NCBI GenBank assembly: GCA_937893605.1
Contig: CALBGG010000013.1
Location: 1 to 11,215 of the forward strand
Reading direction: 5' to 3'
DNA from: an uncultured Clostridia bacterium
Lineage (GTDB): Bacteria > Bacillota > Clostridia > Oscillospirales > Oscillospiraceae
Length of the DNA: 11,215 nucleotides
The notes under the pieces are model-generated. The model saw nothing but the letters and a program-made list of their open reading frames with translations. It made no database searches and had not been told where the DNA came from. Both the position numbers and the translations under genes were made by a program. This document shows positions 6,696 to 11,213 of the stretch, piece after piece. Each line of letters opens with the position of its first letter. The stretch's first letter is position 1.

Positions 6696-7223
6696 ATGCC
6701 TAACGCAAAAGTTCTCAGCGAGAAGCAGGCGGTCGTAGAAGCACTCGTCGAGCGCATCAACGCAGCAAGCGCGGGTATCCTGGTCGATTACCAGGGCATC
6801 ACCGTGGCCGAAGATACGGCTCTGCGTACCGAGATGCGCAAGGAGGGCGTCGACTACACCGTCGTCAAGAACACCCTTACCAGGATCGCTATCGACAAGG
6901 TCGGAATGAGCGAGCTCGATCCCGTCCTCAACGGCAGCACATCCATGGCAACCAGCAGCGAGGATCCCATTGCTCCGTTCCGTATCATCAGCGATTACTC
7001 CAAGAAGCTCGGCGATAAGTTCAATATCAAAGCAGCTTTCATGGAGGGCAAGATCCTCAGCGAGCAGGAGATAGCGGAGCTGTCCACGCTCACCAGCAAG
7101 AACGACCTGTACTCTAAGCTGGCAGGCTCCCTGAATGCAATCATGGGCGGCCTTGCAGTTGCTCTGAGCGAAGTCGTCGAGCAGAAGGGCGGCGCAGCCG
7201 CTCCCGCAGAAGCAGCAGAATAA
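6696..7223 (+). CDS. rplJ: 50S ribosomal protein L10
   Basis: Stalk base protein of the large ribosomal subunit. It binds 23S rRNA and carries the L7/L12 dimers that recruit translation factors. The 175 residues show the L10 start (KQAVVEALVERI at about 10-21), ILVDYQGITV near 29-38, YTVVKNTLTRIAI (about 59-71), and an acidic/Ala-rich C-terminal tail that is the L12-binding helix and linker. Length is typical. TGGAGGTG at 6677-6684 lies 11 nt before ATG 6696. The L10 leader and attenuator lie directly upstream. rplL follows after 39 nt. No rplK or rplA is present upstream, so this is a separate rplJL transcription unit with its own promoter. Confidence 0.97.
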   Translation: MPNAKVLSEKQAVVEALVERINAASAGILVDYQGITVAEDTALRTEMRKEGVDYTVVKNTLTRIAIDKVGMSELDPVLNGSTSMATSSEDPIAPFRIISDYSKKLGDKFNIKAAFMEGKILSEQEIAELSTLTSKNDLYSKLAGSLNAIMGGLAVALSEVVEQKGGAAAPAEAAE

Positions 7224-7262
7224 TCAGGCTGCATCACACATTAAAATTTGGAGGAAATTATA

Positions 7263-7634
7263 ATGGCAAGCGAAAAAATCACCGCCATGATCGACGAGAT
7301 CAAGGCTCTTTCCGTTCTCGAGCTCAAGGAGCTCGTTGATGAGATCTGCGAGACCTTCGGCGTCTCCGCAGTTGCAGCAGCAGCTCCCGCAGCAGGCGGC
7401 GCAGCAGAGGCTGTCGCAGAGAAGACCGAGTTCGACGTTGTTATGACCAGCTTCGGCGCAGAGAAGATCAAGGTCATCAAGGAGATCCGCGGCATCACCG
7501 GTCTTGGCCTGGCAGAGGCAAAGGCAATGGTCGAGAAGGTTCCCGTTGCTGTCAAGGAAGGCGTTTCCAAGGAAGACGCAGAGGCTCTCAAGGCTCAGCT
7601 CGAGGCAGTCGGCGCAGCAGTCGAGATCAAGTAA
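7263..7634 (+). CDS. rplL: 50S ribosomal protein L7/L12
   Basis: Multicopy stalk protein that contacts initiation and elongation factors and stimulates their GTPase activity. The 123 residues have the N-terminal dimerisation helices (about 1-33, LSVLELKELVDEICETFGVS), an Ala-rich hinge (about 34-50), and the conserved C-terminal domain with FDVVMTSFGAEKIKVIKEIR and GLGLAEAKAMVEKVP. I use ATG 7263, giving MASEKITAM, because TTGGAGG (7248-7254) sits at the right distance. The frame extends to 7248 but that start would lie inside the Shine-Dalgarno. It is the second and last gene of the operon, followed by a large terminator array. Confidence 0.98.
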   Translation: MASEKITAMIDEIKALSVLELKELVDEICETFGVSAVAAAAPAAGGAAEAVAEKTEFDVVMTSFGAEKIKVIKEIRGITGLGLAEAKAMVEKVPVAVKEGVSKEDAEALKAQLEAVGAAVEIK

Positions 7635-7658
7635 GAATTTACTTAGCAAGAACAAAAA

Positions 7659-7680
7659 CCTCCGTTCATTCGAACGGAGG
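7659..7680 (+). terminator. First hairpin of the rplL terminator array
   Basis: 9-bp perfect stem CCTCCGTTC / GAACGGAGG with an ATTC loop, 25 nt after the rplL stop, preceded by five A. There is no U tract after it, so alone it is more a 3'-end stabiliser than a terminator. Confidence 0.55.
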
Positions 7681-7683
7681 TCA

Positions 7684-7731
7684 CAGTCTGTTGAAAAAGT
7701 CCGGCCAAGGCCGGACTTTTTCAGCAGACTG
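7684..7731. terminator. 23-bp bidirectional terminator hairpin
   Basis: Arms 7684-7706 and 7709-7731 pair over 23 positions, one being a G-U pair, around an AA turn. The core (AAAAAGTCCGGCC then GGCCGGACTTTTT) has a U tract on both strands. It can end rplL transcripts rightward and the small-peptide transcripts leftward. Confidence 0.85.
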
Positions 7732-7757
7732 AAGCGCCCGACGAAAGTCGGGCGCTT
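7732..7757. repeat. Third hairpin of the array, GNRA-type loop
   Basis: 11-bp perfect stem AAGCGCCCGAC / GTCGGGCGCTT closed by GAAA, starting directly after the 23-bp hairpin. No U tract on either side. It lies about 30 nt beyond the stop of the leftward small peptide gene at 7787. Confidence 0.6.
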
Positions 7758-7786
7758 GGGGTATGTTATTGAGTATTTGCTATGAA

Positions 7787-7915
7787 TTAAAACAAGCCAG
7801 CTATTTTTTCAAGAATCTTCATGACGAGCTTGCTGTCACTGCTGCCGCCTGCTATACCGAGAATCTGACCGATTTCGTAGAAAATGTATTCAAGAAAATT
7901 CTTATCGCCAATCAT
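7787..7915 (-). CDS. Small amphipathic peptide, 42 aa, unrecognised (second of a tandem pair)
   Basis: Begins MIGDKNFLEYIFYEIGQI and ends KILEKIAGLF. A hydrophobic N-terminal helix (about 7-22, FLEYIFYEIGQILGIA), a Gly/Ser turn (23-28) and a C-terminal amphipathic helix (29-42) are predicted by eye. Net charge is near -1. No signal peptide, Cys residues or double-Gly leader is visible. ATG 7915 has only a weak GAAGAA upstream; an in-frame stop lies 5 codons before it, so the frame cannot be longer. It follows the 41-aa peptide gene after 33 nt and shares with it a C-terminal I-L-x-K-I...F pattern, suggesting a duplicated pair. Function unknown. Possibilities are a phenol-soluble-modulin-like or leaderless bacteriocin-like peptide, but I do not assign one. 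Confidence 0.5.
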   Translation of the reverse strand: MIGDKNFLEYIFYEIGQILGIAGGSSDSKLVMKILEKIAGLF

Positions 7916-7948
7916 TATAGATATTCTTCATTTAATTAAATTTAAAAA

Positions 7949-8074
7949 TTACTTGAATATTTCGCTTTCAATTTTATTCAGTATATCGCCGACTTTATCG
8001 AACCACGCCATTTCGGGGGTGTCGCCGGTCATGTCGAGTATCCATGCTACGAATTCTGCAATGCCACTAAGCAT
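7949..8074 (-). CDS. Small amphipathic acidic peptide, 41 aa, unrecognised (first of a tandem pair)
   Basis: Begins MLSGIAEFVAWILDMTGD and ends DILNKIESEIFK. It looks like helix (2-15), turn with Pro20, helix (24-41), with hydrophobic residues on one face and net charge about -5. I chose ATG 8074 because AAGGAG (8085-8090) is ideally placed. The frame could open at ATG 8143, but that start has no Shine-Dalgarno and its extra residues are encoded by the hairpin region. No Cys, no signal peptidase or double-Gly site. A -10-like TATAAT is at 8181-8186. Together with the 42-aa gene it forms a two-gene minus-strand unit that ends at the bidirectional terminator. I know no family for it; the strong ribosome binding site is the best evidence that it is made. 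Confidence 0.6.
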   Translation of the reverse strand: MLSGIAEFVAWILDMTGDTPEMAWFDKVGDILNKIESEIFK

Positions 8075-8114
8075 AATAAATATTCTCCTTCCTGAATTGA
8101 AAACTTTTTTCCTC

Positions 8115-8168
8115 CGGCCGGATACATGTTTGGAAATAGTCATGTATTTTTACGCTGCGGCCCGGCCG
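8115..8168 (-). promoter_or_regulatory. Structured leader upstream of the small-peptide genes
   Basis: Inner arms ATACATG (8122-8128) and CATGTAT (8141-8147) and outer arms (8115-8121 / 8162-8168, CGGCCGG / CCGGCCG) can fold together, with a 14-nt bulge on one side. It sits between the -10-like box (8181-8186) and the ribosome binding site, so it would be part of a leader of about 100 nt. It could be an RNA control element or a DNA operator. Confidence 0.4.
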
Positions 8169-8180
8169 TTTGCCGCCTCA

Positions 8181-8186
8181 ATTATA
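8181..8186 (-). promoter_or_regulatory. Candidate -10 box for the small-peptide unit
   Basis: Consensus TATAAT on the minus strand. The hexamer 17 bp upstream (TGTGGG) is a poor -35, so the promoter would need an activator. The palindrome at 8227-8243 lies upstream, at about the place where one might bind. Confidence 0.35.
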
Positions 8187-8226
8187 AGGACGCGAAAAAT
8201 TCGCCCACATTCCGCGAAATTCGACT

Positions 8227-8243
8227 CTTAACAATTTGTTAAG
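8227..8243. promoter_or_regulatory. 17-bp perfect palindrome between divergent promoters
   Basis: CTTAACAA-T-TTGTTAAG, perfect apart from the central base. It lies 18 bp upstream of the tRNA-Pro -35 box and 41 bp upstream of the small-peptide -10 box. The form and place suit a dimeric transcription factor site; I do not recognise the regulator. Confidence 0.45.
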
Positions 8244-8260
8244 GGAATTTTAATAAATGC

Positions 8261-8289
8261 TTGCGCACGCGCGGCCGATAGGGTATAAT
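8261..8289 (+). promoter_or_regulatory. Promoter of tRNA-Pro
   Basis: TTGCGC (8261-8266), 17-bp spacer, consensus TATAAT (8284-8289), with a predicted start near 8296, about 10 nt before the mature tRNA. Confidence 0.8.
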
Positions 8290-8305
8290 AACCTTTGCCG
8301 TACAT

Positions 8306-8381
8306 CCGGGTGTAGCGCAGTTGGTAGCGCGCCTGCTTTGGGAGCAGGATGCCGGGGGTTCAAGTCCCTCCACTCGGACCA
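8306..8381 (+). tRNA. tRNA-Pro (anticodon TGG)
   Basis: The 76-nt cloverleaf is complete. The acceptor CCGGGTG pairs with CACTCGG (one G-U). The D arm is GCGC...GCGC with AGTTGGTA. The anticodon stem is CCTGC/GCAGG around TTTGGGA, giving anticodon TGG (reads CCA and other proline codons). The variable loop has 5 nt, and the T arm is GGGGG-TTCAAGT-CCCTC (one G-U). Discriminator A and an encoded CCA end the gene. It has its own promoter and terminator. Confidence 0.97.
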
Positions 8382-8415
8382 AAATCCCTCTGCTTTAGAT
8401 AAGCAGGGGGATTTT
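8381..8415 (+). terminator. Terminator of tRNA-Pro
   Basis: 15-bp stem (8381-8395 / 8401-8415; AAAATCCC...GGGATTTT, one G-U) with a TAGAT loop, starting at the last base of the encoded CCA. The T run of the right arm acts as the U tract. Confidence 0.8.
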
Positions 8416-8472
8416 ATCGCCCCGCGCTTCAGCCTGCAAGCTTGCAATTTTTCCACGTAAAGAGGCTTTCCC

Positions 8473-9576
8473 ATGATGAAAATCCGGTCAAAATTCCGCG
8501 CAAACGCCATGCCGTGCATCGCGCTGCTGGCTGCGCTTGTGACGGCGTTTTTTGTTCCTCCCGACAGGGAGTATTTGAATTACTACGATCTCAAAACGCT
8601 CTCCTGCCTTTTTGCTGTTCTCGCAGTAGTCGGCGCTCTGCGGGATATGGAGGTTTTCTCCGCCATTTCCCGGCGGATGGTGCATGCCTTTTCCACCGTT
8701 CGCGGAGTGTGCACGGCGCTGGTGGTCATAACAATGCTCGGCTCCATGCTACTGACTAACGATACGGCACTGTTGACGTTTCTCCCGCTGGGCTGGTTTG
8801 CGCTGTCTTCGACCGGTCAGGAGAAGCATGCCGCGCTCCTGTTCGTTCTGCAAAACTGCGCTGCCAATCTCTGCGGAATGATCACCCCGTTCGGCAATCC
8901 GCAGAATCTCTACCTTTTTAGCTATTACGGCATTCCGACCGGAAAGTTCTTTTCCGTAATGCTGCCTCCGTTTATTCTGTCGGCAGTTCTGATCCTCCTG
9001 TGCTGTCTGATCTTCCCCCGTGAGCGGCTCACGGTGCCCGAGGTGTGCGCTGCTGTTGATGTCCGCCGCGCTGCCGCGTATATGGGTCTGTTTTGCCTCG
9101 CGGTTGCCATGGTGCTTCGGCTTATACCCTATGCCTTTGGCCTGGCGGTCATTGTCCTGGTGCTTTTCGTTCTGGATCTGCATGCGCTCAAAACCGTGGA
9201 TTGGGGACTTCTTATCACCTTTGTCGCGTTCTTTACATTTTCCGGCAACATGGCCAGAATAGAGCCCGTCCGGGAGCTGTTCGCGCGGCTTTTATCTCAC
9301 GGAGCCATGCTCGTCTCCGCTCTCACCAGTCAGATAATCAGCAATGTTCCCGCGGCCATCCTGCTGAGCCGCTTCACGCAGGATGCCTGCGGTCTGCTGG
9401 TAGGAGTCAATATCGGCGGCGTGGGTACGCTTGTTGCTTCTCTGGCAGGCCTTATCACCTTCAGGGAGTACACTCGCCATGTTCCCGGCGGAGGGAAACG
9501 CTTTGCCGCTTTGTTTTCCGTTGTCGGCTTTGCCTTTTTGGCGATTCTCCTGACCGTCATGTCGCTTCTGAATTGA
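8473..9576 (+). CDS. Ion transporter superfamily permease (SLC13 / ArsB / NhaD-like)
   Basis: Inner-membrane secondary transporter of the citrate/arsenite/Na+-H+ permease superfamily. The 367 residues hold about ten hydrophobic segments. They also hold the two pseudo-repeat signatures of the fold: LTNDTALLTFLPL (94-106) with TPFGNPQNLYL (138-148) in the first half, and ISNVPAAILLS (289-299) with GVNIGGVGTLVASLAGLI (311-328) in the second. These paired Asn/Gly-rich re-entrant loops bind ion and substrate. It is shorter than ArsB or NhaD (about 400-450), yet both halves are complete. AAAGAGG (8459-8465) is 7 nt before ATG 8473. It stands alone, after the tRNA-Pro terminator, with no clear promoter in the 57-bp gap, so read-through from the tRNA promoter is possible. 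No arsR/arsC or citrate genes are nearby, so the substrate is unknown. Confidence 0.85.
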   Translation: MMKIRSKFRANAMPCIALLAALVTAFFVPPDREYLNYYDLKTLSCLFAVLAVVGALRDMEVFSAISRRMVHAFSTVRGVCTALVVITMLGSMLLTNDTALLTFLPLGWFALSSTGQEKHAALLFVLQNCAANLCGMITPFGNPQNLYLFSYYGIPTGKFFSVMLPPFILSAVLILLCCLIFPRERLTVPEVCAAVDVRRAAAYMGLFCLAVAMVLRLIPYAFGLAVIVLVLFVLDLHALKTVDWGLLITFVAFFTFSGNMARIEPVRELFARLLSHGAMLVSALTSQIISNVPAAILLSRFTQDACGLLVGVNIGGVGTLVASLAGLITFREYTRHVPGGGKRFAALFSVVGFAFLAILLTVMSLLN

Positions 9577-9587
9577 ACATGAGCATG

Positions 9588-9624
9588 AAAAAATCGCCCG
9601 GCTGTCATTTGACAGCCGGGCGAT
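9588..9624 (-). terminator. Intrinsic terminator of the hsp20 gene
   Basis: 15-bp perfect stem (9593-9607 / 9610-9624, ATCGCCCGGCTGTCA). On the minus strand it is followed by six T (9588-9593), 11 nt after the hsp20 stop. On the plus strand no U tract follows, so the permease transcript has only a hairpin here. Confidence 0.88.
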
Positions 9625-9635
9625 GTGCTGCACGA

Positions 9636-10064
9636 TTACTCGATCGTGATGCTGCTCTTGCTTTCGAGCTTCTTGGGCTCCTCTTTCGGGAGAGTGATGG
9701 TCAGAACGCCGGACTCGTACTTTGCATTTACGTCCTCGGGCTTTACATCGCCCACATAAAAGCTTCTCGAACATACGCCTGCGTAACGCTCCTGACGGAT
9801 GATGCGGCCTTTCTTGTCCTCCTCATCCTTGTCAAGACCCTTCTGAGCGCTGATGTTCAGGTAACCGTCCTTGATATCAAGGCTGATCTCATCCTTCTTG
9901 AAACCCGGAAGATCAATGGCCAGCTCGTACCTGCCGTCCTTTTCGTGGATATCGGTCTTCATCAGGTTCTTACCATGCTTGCCATACAGCGGGCTGTGCT
10001 CGCCGAAGAAGCCGTCACCGAAAAAGTTATCAAATATGTTTTCACTGAAAATACTGGGTACCAT
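9636..10064 (-). CDS. Small heat shock protein, Hsp20/alpha-crystallin family
   Basis: ATP-independent holdase chaperone that keeps unfolding proteins soluble, working as a large oligomer in the cytoplasm. The 142 residues start with MVPSIFSENIFDNFFGDGFF, a Phe-rich N-terminal arm typical of clostridial Hsp20. The alpha-crystallin domain spans about 34-128, with ELAIDLPGFKKDEI (47-60), RIIRQERYAGVCSRSF (87-102) and GVLTITLPK (119-127), and a charged C-terminal tail follows. I chose ATG 10064 because TTGGAGG lies 8 nt upstream. The frame opens at 10085, but that start would lie before the ribosome binding site. The gene converges on the permease gene and ends at a strong terminator. No CIRCE element was seen upstream, so control by HrcA is not supported. 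Confidence 0.95.
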   Translation of the reverse strand: MVPSIFSENIFDNFFGDGFFGEHSPLYGKHGKNLMKTDIHEKDGRYELAIDLPGFKKDEISLDIKDGYLNISAQKGLDKDEEDKKGRIIRQERYAGVCSRSFYVGDVKPEDVNAKYESGVLTITLPKEEPKKLESKSSITIE

Positions 10065-10085
10065 AATCAATGCCTCCAATAACAT

Positions 10086-10190
10086 TCATGTCATTGCCGT
10101 GCCGCAGCATCTCATTGCTGTGCCGGGCACAGGCTTCAGATCGGAACCTTTAAGCTGTTCCTTTCTCTTTACGTCTTTTATTTTAGGCAT
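10086..10190 (-). CDS. Doubtful 34-aa ORF upstream of hsp20
   Basis: ATG 10190 opens a frame starting MPKIKDVKRKEQLKGSDL and ending in a twice-repeated GTAM motif (GTAMRCCGTAMT). The repeat reflects an imperfect tandem repeat in the DNA of about 20 bp (10090-10127). The first half is basic, and there is a Cys pair. The ribosome binding site (GCGAAGAAA) is poor, and a candidate hsp20 promoter overlaps its start. It ends 21 nt before the hsp20 start codon. It may be a leader peptide, a small unknown protein, or chance. Confidence 0.25.
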   Translation of the reverse strand: MPKIKDVKRKEQLKGSDLKPVPGTAMRCCGTAMT

Positions 10191-10207
10191 TTTCTTCGCA
10201 ATTGCAA
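10180..10207 (-). promoter_or_regulatory. Candidate hsp20 promoter
   Basis: On the minus strand TTGCAA (10202-10207), a 16-bp spacer and TAAAAT (10180-10185), giving a leader of about 110 nt. Further upstream a 7-bp inverted repeat (10240-10246 / 10248-10254, TGTGCTG) could be an operator. If the 34-aa frame at 10086-10190 is real, transcription must instead start farther upstream, for example at the TATAAT at 10319-10324. Confidence 0.4.
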
Positions 10208-10295
10208 TGATCCGGCAATACAATTCATGCTTGGTGCACTGTGCTGACAGCACAAAGAGGGTATTTAAAAACAAAAAAACCTAAAGCACAGATAT

Positions 10296-10355
10296 GAACG
10301 GCACCCCATTTGTTAGATATTATATCATAACTGTCTAACAAATGGGGTGCTGTTC
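10296..10355. repeat. 22-bp inverted repeat enclosing an extended -10 box
   Basis: Arms 10296-10317 and 10334-10355 match over 22 positions with one G-U-type difference, around a 16-bp centre. On the minus strand the centre holds TGATATAAT, an extended -10 (TATAAT at 10319-10324). The outer end overlaps the stop codon of the 69-aa gene. There is no adjacent U tract; a T-rich run comes about 12 nt later on the minus strand. It may be a terminator for the 69-aa gene, a promoter-in-hairpin for hsp20, or a small mobile hairpin. Confidence 0.7.
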
Positions 10356-10563
10356 AAACCCGTGGGCGTTTTATTTTTGATTGCTTGTATAACTGCTGCA
10401 GCTCCGGCACGGGGATATCCACGTTAAAACGCATTCTTAACTGCCGCCGAGCTATGCCCCAGCCCCATTTGTATTCGTCTATATAGCGGCTCAGGGTTGT
10501 TATCAGATTTGCGTCGAGGTGATTTAAGCCTATTTGATCCACGAAGCTCCCTCCCTGCTTCAT
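10354..10563 (-). CDS. Conserved-looking 69-aa protein of unknown function
   Basis: Not recognised. The protein starts MKQGGSFVDQIGLNHLDANL and ends LYKQSKIKRPRV. It has a helical first half (LDANLITTLSRYIDEY, about 16-31), a Trp/Gly turn (KWGWG, 32-36), a basic helix (IARRQLRMRF, 37-46) and a second short helix (VPELQQLYKQS, about 52-62) with a basic end. The net positive charge and paired helices suggest a nucleic-acid-binding protein, but this is only inference. ATG 10563 has AAGGA 8 nt upstream and a good promoter behind it. An internal GTG at codon 8 (10542) has an even stronger GGAGG and is an alternative start. It stands alone, between the hairpin at 10296-10355 and the helix-turn-helix locus. 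Confidence 0.65.
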   Translation of the reverse strand: MKQGGSFVDQIGLNHLDANLITTLSRYIDEYKWGWGIARRQLRMRFNVDIPVPELQQLYKQSKIKRPRV

Positions 10564-10590
10564 ACGTCAATTCCTTATATTTACCACACT

Positions 10591-10619
10591 ATTTTATCAT
10601 CCTCTAATTTTCGACGCAA
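10591..10619 (-). promoter_or_regulatory. Promoter of the 69-aa gene
   Basis: On the minus strand TTGCGT (10614-10619), a 17-bp spacer ending in TGA, and TAAAAT (10591-10596), an extended -10. The predicted leader is about 20-25 nt and contains the AAGGA site. Confidence 0.65.
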
Positions 10620-10730
10620 TTATGACTTTTTATAATAATTTAGGTCAAAATTGCACATAATACACAAAAATGGGGGTGCGGCGTTCTGATTTCAGAATTT
10701 TTCCGCACAGGAAAGGAATGTGGTGATAAA

Positions 10731-10850
10731 ATGAACGGCACAAACAAATGCAGGGTAAGATACTACAGGACCTGTTTAGACATCAGCCAGCGCGAGCTTG
10801 CGCGCCGGGCTACTGCGGACTGGGCAAGCGCCGCCGCCTCGGCAAGCTGA
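10731..10850 (+). pseudogene. Truncated XRE-type helix-turn-helix gene, N-terminal part only
   Basis: A 39-codon frame starts after GGTGAT with MNGTNKCRVRYYRTCLDIS. It continues QRELARRA (20-27), which is the first half of an XRE/Cro helix-turn-helix (helix 1, then the Q-x-x-L-A-x-x-A turn). After Ala27 (about 10811) the sequence stops resembling the family: the recognition helix is absent and a low-complexity Ala/Ser end leads to TGA. The remaining DNA codes, in antisense, for the other helix-turn-helix frame at 10763-10921. It looks like a gene cut within its DNA-binding motif. The upstream region has an AT-rich stretch and a 6-bp inverted repeat TTCTGA-TT-TCAGAA (10684-10697) that may have been its operator. 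Confidence 0.5.
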
Positions 10851-10921
10851 GCCTGCGTCATTCCGCGTTCCTTCCTGATAGCTACAAGCTCATCAATAAC
10901 AGCCGCGCAATTATCAGGCAT
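10763..10921 (-). pseudogene. Truncated XRE helix-turn-helix gene following DUF2442
   Basis: The 52-codon frame begins MPDNCAAVIDELVAIRKERG, then MTQAQLAEAAALAQSAVAR (21-39), a good helix-turn-helix through the recognition helix. Relatives continue with a stabilising helix and usually 60-100 residues in all. Here the sequence turns to RASSRWLMSKQVL and stops. The break (about 10805) coincides with the break of the opposing plus-strand half gene. The ATG overlaps the last 8 nt of the DUF2442 gene (ATGCCTGA), so the two were translated together. Such DUF2442 plus helix-turn-helix pairs recall small toxin-antitoxin-like or regulatory modules. Whether the short product still binds DNA is unclear. 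Confidence 0.55.
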
Positions 10922-11213
10922 TTGCAGTTCCCTCCGCTGCCTTGCCGTTGTCGTACAGATATTCGGGCGCTATATCTATCTTGCCGTCGTTCCATACGGG
11001 GCAGCCGTAATCTATATACACGGAGCGGAATACATCTTCATCCTTGAGCGGGGCGAAGGCGGGGAAACCGAGCAGAGGGGTGAGATCAAAGGTCTTGATT
11101 TCGTCCGTACTGAACCTGATCCAGAGCTTGTGCCCCGGCAGAGGACGAACTCCGCAGACCTTAAGCCGCGGCTTTTCCTCGCCGGCATAAGCTATGCCGT
11201 TTTTAATATACAT
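10914..11213 (-). CDS. DUF2442 domain protein
   Basis: The 99-residue protein starts MYIKNGIAYAGEEKPRLKV and has the DUF2442 core: PLPGHKLWIRFSTDEIKTFDL (about 24-44), PLLGFPAFAPLKDEDVFR (about 46-63), VYIDYGCPVWNDGKIDIAPE (about 65-84), then LYDN. This fits the family length, so the gene appears complete, though its Shine-Dalgarno lies beyond the window edge. The biochemical role of DUF2442 is not established. Members often sit next to DUF4160 or helix-turn-helix genes in small two-gene units. Here a truncated helix-turn-helix frame overlaps its 3' end by 8 nt. A DUF4160 partner, if any, would lie to the right, outside the window. Confidence 0.9.
   Translation of the reverse strand: MYIKNGIAYAGEEKPRLKVCGVRPLPGHKLWIRFSTDEIKTFDLTPLLGFPAFAPLKDEDVFRSVYIDYGCPVWNDGKIDIAPEYLYDNGKAAEGTANA

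Noticed and set aside
8075..8143. Extension of the 41-aa peptide to a 64-aa protein starting at 8143
   Set aside because: There is no Shine-Dalgarno before that ATG, and the extra codons fall in the hairpin. The internal ATG at 8074 has an excellent one.
9093..10082. Plus-strand frame of 329 codons from the permease into hsp20
   Set aside because: It overlaps two well-supported genes in other frames and crosses a terminator hairpin. No family resemblance.
10296..10355. Invertible (phase-variable) promoter
   Set aside because: The arms are long, but only 16 bp lie between them, too little for recombinase-driven inversion, and no recombinase gene is in the window.
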